From: Polaribacter gangjinensis
Lineage (GTDB): Bacteria > Bacteroidota > Bacteroidia > Flavobacteriales > Flavobacteriaceae
Direction: 5' to 3'
NCBI RefSeq assembly: GCF_038024125.1
Contig: NZ_CP150662.1
Span: 637,501-701,500, forward strand
DNA length: 64,000 bases
Below, piece after piece: positions 30,088-38,025 of this stretch. The position numbers and the translations under genes were made by a program. The notes beneath the pieces are model-generated. The model saw only the letters and a list, made by a program, of their open reading frames with translations. It did not search any database and was not told the DNA's origin. The number at the start of each line of letters is the position of its first letter. Positions within the stretch are counted from its first letter, which is position 1.

Positions 30088-30684
30088 TTAATGACTTACC
30101 TGTTTTGCTAACTGATGTTTTACGTTACCAAACCATTCGTCTTTTAAGATACTCAACACAATACTATCTCTTCTTGTACCATCAGGTCTGTAAGTGTTTT
30201 TTCTTAGAATTCCTTCTTCTGTACATCCAATACTTTTCATGGCACGAATGCTTCTTTCGTTTTTAGCATCGGCTCTAAACTCCACACGTTCTATTTGTAA
30301 AACTTCAAAGGCAAATGCCAAAAGCAAATACTTGCAATTTTTATTGATTCCTGTTCCTTGAAACTCTTTTCCGTACCAAGTAAACCCCAATTGAAGCGCC
30401 GCATTTTCCGTTTGAATATCATAAAACCTGGTACTGCCTGCATATTGATTGGTTCGTTTGTCAAACACTGTAAAAGCATACGTATGTTTGTTTTTTCTGC
30501 CCTCTATTGCTTTTTCCAGATAGATTTTCATTTTTTCGGGAGAATTTGCCTGTAGTAATGAATAAGTCCATAATTCAGGCTCCTTGTTTGCAAATTGCAA
30601 AAAATGATCATAATCTGATATTTGTAAAGGCGATAATCTAACTAAGTTATTTTCAAGGATGTATTCTTTGGTAAAATCAATCAT
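30088..30684 (-). CDS. GNAT-family N-acetyltransferase (RimJ/RimL-like)
   Basis: 198 residues. The acetyl-CoA-binding region is visible around LQLGFTWYGKEFQGTGINKNCKYLLLAFAFEVL and the typical RimJ/RimL segment FRADAKNERSIRAMKSIGC. The acceptor is unknown (protein N-termini, amino sugars or small amines). It is monocistronic between a terminator and the SDR gene. Confidence 0.88.
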   Translation of the reverse strand: MIDFTKEYILENNLVRLSPLQISDYDHFLQFANKEPELWTYSLLQANSPEKMKIYLEKAIEGRKNKHTYAFTVFDKRTNQYAGSTRFYDIQTENAALQLGFTWYGKEFQGTGINKNCKYLLLAFAFEVLQIERVEFRADAKNERSIRAMKSIGCTEEGILRKNTYRPDGTRRDSIVLSILKDEWFGNVKHQLAKQVSH

Positions 30685-30780
30685 AGGTGGTTGTGTATGG
30701 TGTTTTTTTTCTTACTATTTATTGGTTATAAAAACAGATTCCTAAAAAATAGTCATTTGTAAACTACAAATAAAAACAAA

Positions 30781-30811
30781 AAACCCCGATAACCAACTGT
30801 TATCGGGGTTT
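30781..30811 (-). terminator. Strong intrinsic terminator
   Basis: AAACCCCGATAAC (30781-30793) pairs perfectly with GTTATCGGGGTTT (30799-30811), a 13-bp stem with a 5-base loop. It ends the HU-like gene that stops at 30854. A second small hairpin (ACCAC/GTGGT, near 30825-30837) lies just before it. Confidence 0.88.
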
Positions 30812-30853
30812 AAAGTTATTAGCTACCACCTTGTGGTTTGCTAATTCATAAAA

Positions 30854-31237
30854 CTATCCCTGCTTATTAAACGAAAGGCTTTTCAGCATTTCGCGAAACT
30901 TACTCGAAGGTCTAAAAAGAATCTTTGCCTTTTTAATAGCATCCGCCGTTAGTGCGCTTTCTGTAGCAACACCTCCTGAATTGAGTGATAGTTGAAAACT
31001 ACCTAATTTACCCAAGCGCACTATACGTCCTTGACGCAATTCACGAATGATATTGACTTCTAAAATGCTCAGCACCGCCAAACAATCGGTTGGTGATAAG
31101 GCAGACTGTTCTGAGATCATCTCTGCCAAAGTTTCAAAATCTGAGCTACCATTATTTGCGATAGCTGCGTAATATTTCTCAGGTTGTGTTCTGTCCTGAG
31201 GGTTTGCTCTTTTTAGAGCCTTATAAAGAATACCCAT
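30854..31237 (-). CDS. HU-HIG family DNA-binding protein (first copy)
   Basis: 127 residues of the Bacteroidota-specific HU family: MGILYKALKRANPQ at the start, LSPTDCLAVLSILEVNIIRELRQGRIVRLGKLGSFQL in the core, IKKAKILFRPSSKFREML near the end. HU relatives bend and package DNA; the role of this subgroup is not known. A second member lies at 39649-40035, and the two bracket the accessory island between them. Confidence 0.85.
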   Translation of the reverse strand: MGILYKALKRANPQDRTQPEKYYAAIANNGSSDFETLAEMISEQSALSPTDCLAVLSILEVNIIRELRQGRIVRLGKLGSFQLSLNSGGVATESALTADAIKKAKILFRPSSKFREMLKSLSFNKQG

Positions 31238-31418
31238 TTTGTTTATATGTGTATTTGTTTATTACAACATTACAAGAGGTCGTTGTAAAAGAAACCTCAA
31301 AGGTACCTACACCAAATTCTCTACAACACGCGTTGCAACGCCCAAGGTACAAACATGAGCAGACCATCAGCAATCTGATTACCAATGAGAGATAAATAGT
31401 TGTTTATGTGTTCATTTT

Positions 31419-31539
31419 GTTTACCAATGCAGGATGTTGGCCTGCTTTAAAAATTAACAATTTTGTTATTGGTAAACTAAAAAAAAGTGTAACTTTGGGC
31501 TACCATACACAAGGTTAAAACTTTAATTAGTTTACCAAT
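31419..31539. repeat. Triple GTTTACCAAT repeat with internal hairpin
   Basis: GTTTACCAAT occurs at 31419-31428 and 31530-31539, and its complement ATTGGTAAAC at 31468-31477. GCAGG/CCTGC (31429-31433, 31441-31445) forms a small hairpin directly after the first copy. The set lies 180-300 bases upstream of the HU-HIG start at 31237. It may be a protein-binding region or the remains of a mobile end. Confidence 0.6.
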
Positions 31540-31893
31540 TCAAAAGGGGTCTTAGATACAACATCGTCTTCGACTCTTTTTCATTTTCAAAGATAAGGTA
31601 TTATAAACACTAGTGATTTACAAAGTTATCAACAGATTTCTTTAAGTTTTTAACGAATTTTGGTTATTTTTATGTTAGTCAATAATCTTTTACCAAAATA
31701 AATAGGCCAATTTACTGAGGTATACCTGCTATTTCCTATAAATAATGGCTATTTTCAACCCTTTTTTTTAAAGGCTACAAAAAAACCCCTGAACCAGTGA
31801 AAAAGTCATAGTACTGTAAATAACTAAGTTGTTTTATAAAAAACTGTTGGTTTTATGGGTGTTTTAATGTAAACATTTGTTTTTATACAATGG

Positions 31894-31979
31894 CAAGAGA
31901 GCATACTCCCTTGTTGCTATGTTTAGCCAAGGGAGAATTATGTTTTTTTTATGTAAAGCCAAGGGAGCATGCTCCCTTG
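31894..31979. repeat. REP-like palindromes downstream of the restriction-modification gene
   Basis: CAAGGGAGCATGCTCCCTTG at 31960-31979 is a perfect 20-bp palindrome, 12 bases beyond the stop codon at 31992. A degenerate copy with two changes is at 31894-31913 and a half-copy (CAAGGGAG) at 31928-31935. A second small inverted repeat, GTAGCA/TGCTAC, follows the perfect copy and runs into the gene's stop. The same palindrome, with the next nine bases also shared, occurs inside the gene at 33609-33628. Confidence 0.85.
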
Positions 31980-31991
31980 TTGTAGCAGTTG

Positions 31992-34900
31992 CTACTGGGT
32001 GGCTGCTTCTACTATGGCAATTTCTTCTGCTGTTAGGCCATACAATTCATATACCATCGCATCAATTTCATTGTCGGTTTTGTCTATTTCAGTTTTTAAG
32101 GCAAGGGCTTTTTGTTTTTGCTCATTGAAATATTGCATCCATGCTGCTTGCTCGTTTAAACTCAATACTATTTTTTGTTTGGTAAGTTCTTTTAAAAACT
32201 CGCCAAAGGTTAACTGATGCCAGTTTTGGAGTTTGGTAGAAGGCTTTGAGATGTTGCATTTTGAACAAAGCAATTCTGAAAAATTTTTAGTCAAAATATT
32301 AAATTCATCGAGTGAGTTAATTATTTTTTTAACTGAATTATTAAAATTCATATTGTTTCTAATATTGTTCGAAATTGGTAATTTTTTACATTGACCTAAT
32401 TTTGCCTTTGGAAAAACATTATCATCTTCTGAAAATTTATTCTTAAAATAAAACCCCATTAATTTTGAATTTAATATTGCTAACAAACCGAAGATAGAGT
32501 ATTCTGATTTAGTAATTTTAAATATATGAGCTGTATTTTTTATAGTATACTTCTCAGAAGTATATGAAACTATTAAACCCATTTTGCCAGGGATTTCACG
32601 AATTATTAATCTTTCACCTTCAAAAAATATTGAGTTTCGAGGAGCAGCAATCCATTCGCCAAACTTTAAATAATTTCCTTGCCAATTTAAAACAAAACGA
32701 TTTACATCAGAACCCGAAATGTGCTTTTGATAAGAATCATCTAATTTTACTGTTGAATTAAAAGGTTTATTTATTACATCTTCAGCTGTTTGAGGTGGAT
32801 TTCCTTTTCCTTTTTCATATTCTTTTATACCACTAGAAGCAACTGATATATCCATTAAAGATACTTTTTCAATCTCTAATTTTGAAACAATTTTTTTTGC
32901 TTCTTGTGAAACTAATATATCAAAATCAAAATTTTCATTGTTAGCAAAACTAATAGCATCTTTTGAGTGTAAGTAAATAATATCTTGTGATTTTGCCTCT
33001 AAAATTTTTATTGGAAAAACAGTTTTAGTTTTCCTTGCAAAAGTTAAAATAACTGTGTCAACAGTAGCGTCTTTAAAAACTCCAATAGGTGTATTTACAA
33101 TCTCATAAATTGTTGTTTTGTCTAATAAAAATTTACGGATAGGTTTCAAAAACAAGTTATTCATCCATGCATTAGGTTCAATCAATGAAATAATTCCTTT
33201 TTGATTTGTAATTAAAAGACTTTTTTCATTAAAAAGTAGATATAAATCTATCTGATATATAGCACATTGGTATTTCTCAATAAAATAATGTTTTTCTAAA
33301 TCAGAAAAACTCTCTCCTTTTGAGCTCACATAAGGCGGATTCCCAATCACCACATCAAAGCCACCTTTGTATTCAGGGGTAAAAGCATTGTCATAAGACT
33401 GATTCAAAACAGGATGTGCCAATAAAGACGCTAATTGCTTGTTGTTGGGCAACTCATGCTTTGCTCTGTTGGTTTGTATATAGTGTACAGTGTTGTGTAA
33501 ATGGGCTTCATCTTTTATAGGATTGCAACCATATTTTTGTGTCCACAAACTGTTTTGTTTCTCACCACGCTGCATAGTAGTATCATGTGGCAAGGGAGTA
33601 TGCATGGGCAAGGGAGCATGCTCCCTTGTTGTAGCAGCAGCAGTAGTAATGCCTTTGGCTATGTTTACTTTTCTGGCTGTTTTGCTTTTGATGATTTGCA
33701 GAATACTTGGCAATTCTTCTTCTTCACAAACTAGCAACAAATGGATATGATCACCACAGACATTGTATGCCATAATATTTAGTGCTTTTTCTTGAGCAAT
33801 GGCAATGATTTCTTGGGTAATGATGAGTTCTTCTTCCGGCAATAGCTTTGTGTAATTGGGCAATGGGTTGGTACCCAAATCTCTGTGTTCGCGCACTTTA
33901 TAGTCAATCATTCTCTGTGACGTTCTACTATCGTGCAACGCAGTAGTAATATGAAAAGCTTTTTTGTTTTTTTCTTTAAAAATCTCTGGAAATTCGGTTT
34001 GCCAATGAAACGCTTTGTCGCCTGCAACTGTAGGGTCATCAATCAAACTGTTACCACATTTTATATTGTTGTTTAGTGAGGTAAGTTTTCTGCCTTTTTG
34101 TGCCGTTCGCAACCATAGAGATAGTTTTGCAATATCCACACTTTCTTCATTGATATCTACCCCAAACAAATTGTTTTCTAAAATTGAGTTTTCTACTTCG
34201 CTCAAAACCATAGCATCACCAAACAATTTGGCTTGTAATTCATCAATATAACGATGTTCAGCAATCAAAAACTCTAAGGCTTGGTTTAAAAAAGCACCAC
34301 TACCACAAGCTGGGTCGCAAATGGTAATTTGCAACAACCATTTTCTGTAATCCTCTAGTTTTTGAGATAAGGCTTTTAAAGTAGCTGTTTTACGTCCTTT
34401 GCGTTCTTTTTCATATTCGGCTTCTTGTATGTCTAATTCCGTTTTCTTTTCTTCACACAGTTTGCCAACGGTATTATCAACAATATACTTGGTAATGTAT
34501 TTAGGAGTATAAAAAACCCCGTCTTTTTTTCGTTTGCTTTGGGTTTTAGTCTCACTCCCATTGTTATTGATTTCTGCCTGAATTTCGTCAATATCATTCA
34601 ACGAATGTTCAAAAATATGCCCTAGGATATTGACACTTACTTCGCTCTCAAAATCGTAATTACTCAAATTGGTGGTGTGTTTGTAGAGTAAATCATCATT
34701 TATTTTGATGTTATCTAATACCTCATCTGGAGCAAACAACCCACCATTATAAGCAAATATTTCGTGCTGTTGCCCTTTGTGCCCTGTGTTCATATACCCG
34801 AAATATTTTTTAAATCGGTCGTACAAAGGGAAATAAGCATCATAGGTTTCTTTCAAATCCGTCCATTGATTTAGAATGGCACGAATGGAGTTTGGTGGTA

Positions 34901-35654
34901 ATAGCAATCGATCTTCTGCAAAAAAGATAAACAGAAAACGGTCGAGTAATTTTTGCGTTTTTTTGAAAAGCGTTAGTTTGTCATACGCAGGATTTTCTTT
35001 TTGGATGGCATCAAAAATTTCATTTCTAAAAAGAGCGTAATCTTTATACAGTTTTTTTGTGATGTTTTCTTCTTGCGTTAACGATTCATCTTTCATCTTT
35101 TTCGGAATATCTTTTAACAGATAATCCGCAGAAAGGCAAAGCCATAACAAGTCAAAACGTTCTTTGGTGAGTTGAAAAAGGTTGAATTCCTCAAAATCAA
35201 CAGCATTGTCAATATAAAACCGCAGTTTTTCAAAGTTGGATGTAATCACATAATTACAGCCAGGTTGGTTATTTTTATAGCCAAAAGCTTGGGTTTCTAC
35301 TTTGCTTAAATCAGTAGTGTTTGCACCTTTTAGTTCAATAACCGCTAGTGCTTTTTCCAGAGCATCAGGGTCTTTTGACAAGATTGCCCCATCTGTTTTT
35401 TTGGAGCCTTTGATGTTTTTTAGTTCGGTAGTAAGGTTAAAGTTTGGGGTTGGATTTTTAGTATAACCCAATACATTTACAAAAAGGTCAATTAAAAATT
35501 CGCCTTGATATTGCTCCTCTTTAGAATTTCGGATATTTTCTTGAATAGCAGGATTGTGAAAATGTTGTGTAAACCGTTCATAGGCTTTGTTTACCAACTC
35601 AGCCTCTAAGCCTTTTAGATATTTCTTTAAAACAGCATTTTGAAATAAACTCAT
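31992..35654 (-). CDS. Type IIG-like restriction-modification enzyme (Eco57I class) with embedded HUH/Y1 domain
   Basis: 1220 residues. A PD-(D/E)xK nuclease core is at the N-terminus (Asp88, then IELKG with Glu107 and Lys109). The N6-adenine methylase domain has DPACGSGAF (447-455), FGVDIN as motif II and the catalytic NPPY (772-775). The C-terminal 400 residues are a target-recognition region. Between motif II and NPPY lies a 200-residue insert (about 562-763) that is a tyrosine HUH transposase domain, described separately. The reading frame is open throughout. A consensus promoter is at 35668-35697. As a single-chain enzyme it would both methylate and cut DNA, defending against phage. Confidence 0.9.
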   Translation of the reverse strand: MSLFQNAVLKKYLKGLEAELVNKAYERFTQHFHNPAIQENIRNSKEEQYQGEFLIDLFVNVLGYTKNPTPNFNLTTELKNIKGSKKTDGAILSKDPDALEKALAVIELKGANTTDLSKVETQAFGYKNNQPGCNYVITSNFEKLRFYIDNAVDFEEFNLFQLTKERFDLLWLCLSADYLLKDIPKKMKDESLTQEENITKKLYKDYALFRNEIFDAIQKENPAYDKLTLFKKTQKLLDRFLFIFFAEDRLLLPPNSIRAILNQWTDLKETYDAYFPLYDRFKKYFGYMNTGHKGQQHEIFAYNGGLFAPDEVLDNIKINDDLLYKHTTNLSNYDFESEVSVNILGHIFEHSLNDIDEIQAEINNNGSETKTQSKRKKDGVFYTPKYITKYIVDNTVGKLCEEKKTELDIQEAEYEKERKGRKTATLKALSQKLEDYRKWLLQITICDPACGSGAFLNQALEFLIAEHRYIDELQAKLFGDAMVLSEVENSILENNLFGVDINEESVDIAKLSLWLRTAQKGRKLTSLNNNIKCGNSLIDDPTVAGDKAFHWQTEFPEIFKEKNKKAFHITTALHDSRTSQRMIDYKVREHRDLGTNPLPNYTKLLPEEELIITQEIIAIAQEKALNIMAYNVCGDHIHLLLVCEEEELPSILQIIKSKTARKVNIAKGITTAAATTREHAPLPMHTPLPHDTTMQRGEKQNSLWTQKYGCNPIKDEAHLHNTVHYIQTNRAKHELPNNKQLASLLAHPVLNQSYDNAFTPEYKGGFDVVIGNPPYVSSKGESFSDLEKHYFIEKYQCAIYQIDLYLLFNEKSLLITNQKGIISLIEPNAWMNNLFLKPIRKFLLDKTTIYEIVNTPIGVFKDATVDTVILTFARKTKTVFPIKILEAKSQDIIYLHSKDAISFANNENFDFDILVSQEAKKIVSKLEIEKVSLMDISVASSGIKEYEKGKGNPPQTAEDVINKPFNSTVKLDDSYQKHISGSDVNRFVLNWQGNYLKFGEWIAAPRNSIFFEGERLIIREIPGKMGLIVSYTSEKYTIKNTAHIFKITKSEYSIFGLLAILNSKLMGFYFKNKFSEDDNVFPKAKLGQCKKLPISNNIRNNMNFNNSVKKIINSLDEFNILTKNFSELLCSKCNISKPSTKLQNWHQLTFGEFLKELTKQKIVLSLNEQAAWMQYFNEQKQKALALKTEIDKTDNEIDAMVYELYGLTAEEIAIVEAATQ
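33366..33970 (-). mobile_element. In-frame Y1/HUH (REP-transposase-like) domain inside the restriction-modification gene
   Basis: About 200 residues (562-763 of the host protein) match IS200/TnpA-REP-like proteins: an AFHITTALHDSRTSQRM start, the HUH motif His636-Ile-His638 followed by LLLV, then LWTQKYGC and the presumed nucleophile Tyr725 in VHYIQTNRAKHEL. All catalytic residues are present. HUH enzymes nick single-stranded DNA at hairpins. It has no start or stop of its own. Removing it would join FPEIFKEKN to GGFDVVIGNPPYV, the usual methylase sequence, so it is an insertion. Either it is an ancient domain insertion or a captured element. Confidence 0.8.
33591..33628. repeat. REP-like palindrome within the embedded HUH domain
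   Basis: The 20-bp palindrome CAAGGGAGCATGCTCCCTTG is at 33609-33628 and a half-copy CAAGGGAG at 33591-33598. It is translated in frame (residues about 676-682, region EHAPLPMHTPLPHD) and widens the gap between the HUH motif (636) and Tyr725 compared with usual RAYT proteins. The low-complexity runs of Ala and Thr before it look like a recent insertion. Confidence 0.85.
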
Positions 35655-35667
35655 TGCATTTTTTTCT

Positions 35668-35697
35668 CAAATATAGCAGTATTTGAAATGTTGACAA
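35668..35697 (-). promoter_or_regulatory. Promoter of the restriction-modification gene
   Basis: On the minus strand TTG (35697-35695) and TATATTTG (35675-35668) are separated by exactly 19 bases. Transcription would start near 35661, giving a very short leader before the ATG at 35654. Confidence 0.7.
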
Positions 35698-35719
35698 AAA
35701 TTATGTTTGGGGATTGTGT

Positions 35720-36099
35720 CTATTTGTTCCAGTTTGGGAGCTTTCTGGTAAATTCATGAAAGTCTTTTAACATATCAACTTGTGCTGATTTTTGCTTGTC
35801 TTTACCCTCTATAACATAACAATAAATATCAAGAGCATCTGTTTTGTCTTTGATCATTTGGTATGTCCAACCTATATTTCTTGGGTTTTTATCATGATGC
35901 AATCCGTTTACAATTTCGTTGTAAAGACCACCCGAACTTGAATACCCAATGTATACTAAATTTATTTTTCCATTTCGAATTCTAATACTTTAAAAACACC
36001 GTCTTTATCTTTTGGAGCATTGCAAACTTTCTCTAACTCTTGTTTAGATTCAAAAAAGAAATGATCATTTTCTTTTTATTTTTTTGGTTCTTGAAACAT
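35720..36099 (-). pseudogene. Broken GIY-YIG-like nuclease gene
   Basis: From the ATG at 36099 the frame reads MFQEPKK, hits a TAA, then continues in frame (KENDHFFFESKQELEKV). Near 35980 the similarity shifts to another frame that continues as NLVYIGYSSSGGLYNEIVNG and ends PNWNK at 35720. The VYIGYSSSGGLYNEI segment resembles the GIY-YIG nuclease core. So there is one nonsense mutation and one frameshift. Such proteins have been seen next to restriction systems; here it lies directly upstream of the restriction-modification gene, on the same strand. The family call is moderate; the inactivation is read directly. Confidence 0.6.
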
Positions 36100-36132
36100 T
36101 GTTTGGGTATTTAGTTTTTTGGGTTGGTTTGA

Positions 36133-36272
36133 GTTTTTAACTTGTTTGTGTATGAAAAGTTGCGATTTTGACAAAGAGGAATTTCCAACGGAAATTCTGA
36201 AGTTGGCAAAATCGCAACAACCTTTGGTGAAGTTATAAATAGCAATTTTTTATACACGGTTTAGGCAAAATA
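36133..36272 (-). repeat. attC-like imperfect hairpin, cassette 3 end
   Basis: Nested inverted repeats: GTGTAT (36148-36153) with ATACAC (36252-36257), then TTGCGATTTTG (36160-36170) with CAAAATCGCAA (36207-36217), with a GAATTTCC/GGAAATTC tip. On the minus strand the outer boxes read GCCTAAAC and GTTAAAAA, close to integron RYYYAAC and GTTRRRY. The box at 36259-36272 is the near-exact complement of the one at the other end of the same cassette (37089-37101). Confidence 0.55.
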
Positions 36273-36273
36273 T

Positions 36274-37089
36274 TTATTTTTCAAAGTCCGATAAAACAAA
36301 ATCAAAGTTCTTAATTACTTCTTCCAATTTTTGTTTTGTTTTAGCACTGTCCTTCAATTCAGGTTTCAAACCTTTTTTGATGATTTCATAGTCAAGCTCA
36401 AAATATTGTTTAAATCCAATTGTTATTATCTGTGACATTAACAATTCACAATGAGATTTTAATCTATCTATGTCAATTTTAAAAATGTCTTTTTCTATTC
36501 TGATTTTTTCATTCCTATTTACATATAAAAAATCCGAATGAAAGGGTTCTTTTACAGGAAATCCATCCCAATGTTTAACACAATTTGAAATGTAGTTTAT
36601 TCTACTTGTTATTGCAAATTTGTCGTGTGATTTGAAAATATTTATTTTGTATTTCTTTTTACAATATTCCTCAATAGTTAAAAGATTATTTTCTTCATTA
36701 AGTTCTTTCAGTAAAAAGTTTGTAGCGTCAATCAATGCTTTTAAATAAGATTCATATTTATGGAAAAGTCCAACGTAACCAAGTCTTACAGTTTCGTAAA
36801 GATTCTCCTTTAGTTCGTCTTTTGAAATATTAAATAAATGTTTGTATTTAGATTTTGAAATTTGAGTCCAACTGTCGGCAATTGACCTATTTGCAGAAGG
36901 AATATAATAATTCAGGAATAAGGTTTGAAAATTTTCCATCTCCGACGTTGATTTGATTATCAAGTCAAATAGTTTTTTCCCTTCTTCAGAATCTTGAAGT
37001 TTATCAAAGTCTTTTACTTTGGCAAAATTATCCGCTAACCTTTCAACAAGTAAGTCAATTGGGTTGTATTTTGGATTTGGTTTTTTCAT
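36274..37089 (-). CDS. Cassette-borne helical protein, function unknown
   Basis: 271 residues, all-helical in appearance, no signal peptide or membrane helix. The segment SRINYISNCVKHWDGF looks a little like the HEPN Arg/Asn-x-x-x-His region, but the key Arg is not at the standard spacing, so this is only a guess. Its ATG (37089) begins directly at the cassette end and its stop (36274) falls 2 bases before the next attC-like element, a tight cassette fit. The genes beside it suggest defence, but nothing in the sequence proves it. Confidence 0.75.
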   Translation of the reverse strand: MKKPNPKYNPIDLLVERLADNFAKVKDFDKLQDSEEGKKLFDLIIKSTSEMENFQTLFLNYYIPSANRSIADSWTQISKSKYKHLFNISKDELKENLYETVRLGYVGLFHKYESYLKALIDATNFLLKELNEENNLLTIEEYCKKKYKINIFKSHDKFAITSRINYISNCVKHWDGFPVKEPFHSDFLYVNRNEKIRIEKDIFKIDIDRLKSHCELLMSQIITIGFKQYFELDYEIIKKGLKPELKDSAKTKQKLEEVIKNFDFVLSDFEK

Positions 37090-37229
37090 ATTTTGCCTAA
37101 CGTTTTGCAGCTTTGTGAAGGCGGGGATTTACAGCACTAAACTTCATTATATGCACAAAACTTGGATTTAGCACTTCACTGTCATAGAAGCACAAAACCC
37201 CCGCTTTTGCAAAACGGCTGTTACCAGCC
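37089..37229 (-). repeat. attC-like imperfect hairpin between cassettes 2 and 3
   Basis: The outer arms are CGTTTTGC (from 37101) and GCAAAACG (to 37216), a perfect 8-bp match; inside them GCGGGG pairs with CCCCGC, and a long unpaired tip follows. On the minus strand the left box is GGTAAC (within 37220-37229) and the right box is GTTAGGC (37101-37095), which fits the integron GTTRRRY box. This matches attC architecture in size (about 140 bases) and layout. Confidence 0.6.
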
Positions 37230-37245
37230 GTAGTTCTTGATTTCG

Positions 37246-38025
37246 TCACCATACTATGTCTTTCCAATATTGTTTTCCACACGAAGTTTTGGCCTTTGAA
37301 ATGATAGCCTTTTTTTCAGTCGCAGTCAGTAAATCAGACAAAATATTATTTGAGTTTGCAGGGTCAACAATTCTACTGTTCAGAGGGTTGTTTGTGTCTT
37401 TTGCTAGTTCTCTTAAAAGAAAAATGAAGTTGTCGCTAAGTTTTGAGGCGTCTTTAGATTTTCCAGATAAGGAACTAATTGATAAATATTCGAGATAGAT
37501 TGATGGAAAGTCAAGTCCATTTAACTCTCTCCAAATTTTCAGAAGTTTAATTTCATTTAACCTACCACTCCCTGATATATCATTAATATGCTTTTGAATG
37601 TTCGTCTGTTTCCAAGTGTCTTGCTTTGAAACATAAAGCCAGTGGTCATTTGTATTTCCAGATTGTTTTCTTGCAGGAGTGATGTCAACTTCCAAGTTGC
37701 CAATCTTAATTCTAAAGGAAACGTTTTGTTTTCTGACTGGATTATACTTTGTTCTTAAGTGGTTATACAAACTATCATAAATGCTTTTAAGACCACCGTT
37801 ATTGGCGTTGCAGTCACTTGTTAATGAAATAAGGTAATCAACATCAGATGCAATGGAAATAGCTGTCCCTTTTGCTCTTGACCCAGAGTTCAATATTGAA
37901 ATGTAACAAGATGAAGCCCACTTTTGCAGGTCTGATTTTAGAAGTAAGATGTTGAGCGTATAGCTATCCAAACTTCTTGGAGCGTATTTGTTGAGAATTG
38001 TTTCTAAATACATATTACTGTCCAT
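37246..38025 (-). CDS. CD-NTase-like nucleotidyltransferase (SMODS-type)
   Basis: 259 residues of the Pol-beta nucleotidyltransferase fold. The helix-turn motif Gly48-Ser49-Arg-Ala-Lys-Gly leads to the metal-binding Asp61 and Asp63, and the third acidic residue is Asp114 in LEVDITPARK. The catalytic triad is intact. In CBASS defence such enzymes make cyclic oligonucleotides when phage infects and activate an effector. The start overlaps the upstream membrane-anchored gene by 11 bases, so the two are translationally coupled. Cyclic nucleotide production is inferred, not shown; an antitoxin or tRNA-modifying role is possible. Confidence 0.82.
   Translation of the reverse strand: MDSNMYLETILNKYAPRSLDSYTLNILLLKSDLQKWASSCYISILNSGSRAKGTAISIASDVDYLISLTSDCNANNGGLKSIYDSLYNHLRTKYNPVRKQNVSFRIKIGNLEVDITPARKQSGNTNDHWLYVSKQDTWKQTNIQKHINDISGSGRLNEIKLLKIWRELNGLDFPSIYLEYLSISSLSGKSKDASKLSDNFIFLLRELAKDTNNPLNSRIVDPANSNNILSDLLTATEKKAIISKAKTSCGKQYWKDIVW

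Larger units (their letters stand above)
31238..31991. other. Long non-coding stretch with repeats
   Basis: No convincing gene lies here. It contains three copies of GTTTACCAAT (31419-31539) and a group of palindromes (31894-31979), both listed separately. The middle part (about 31540-31890) is AT-rich and nothing further is evident in it. It separates the first HU-HIG gene from the restriction-modification gene. Confidence 0.8.

Noticed and set aside
31877..32217. Plus-strand frames across the downstream palindromes
   Set aside because: They overlap the end of the restriction-modification gene and contain repeat-derived low-complexity sequence.
33490..33750. Plus-strand frames opposite the HUH domain, over the palindrome
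   Set aside because: Low-complexity translations caused by the palindrome and repeats; the minus-strand frame carries real motifs.
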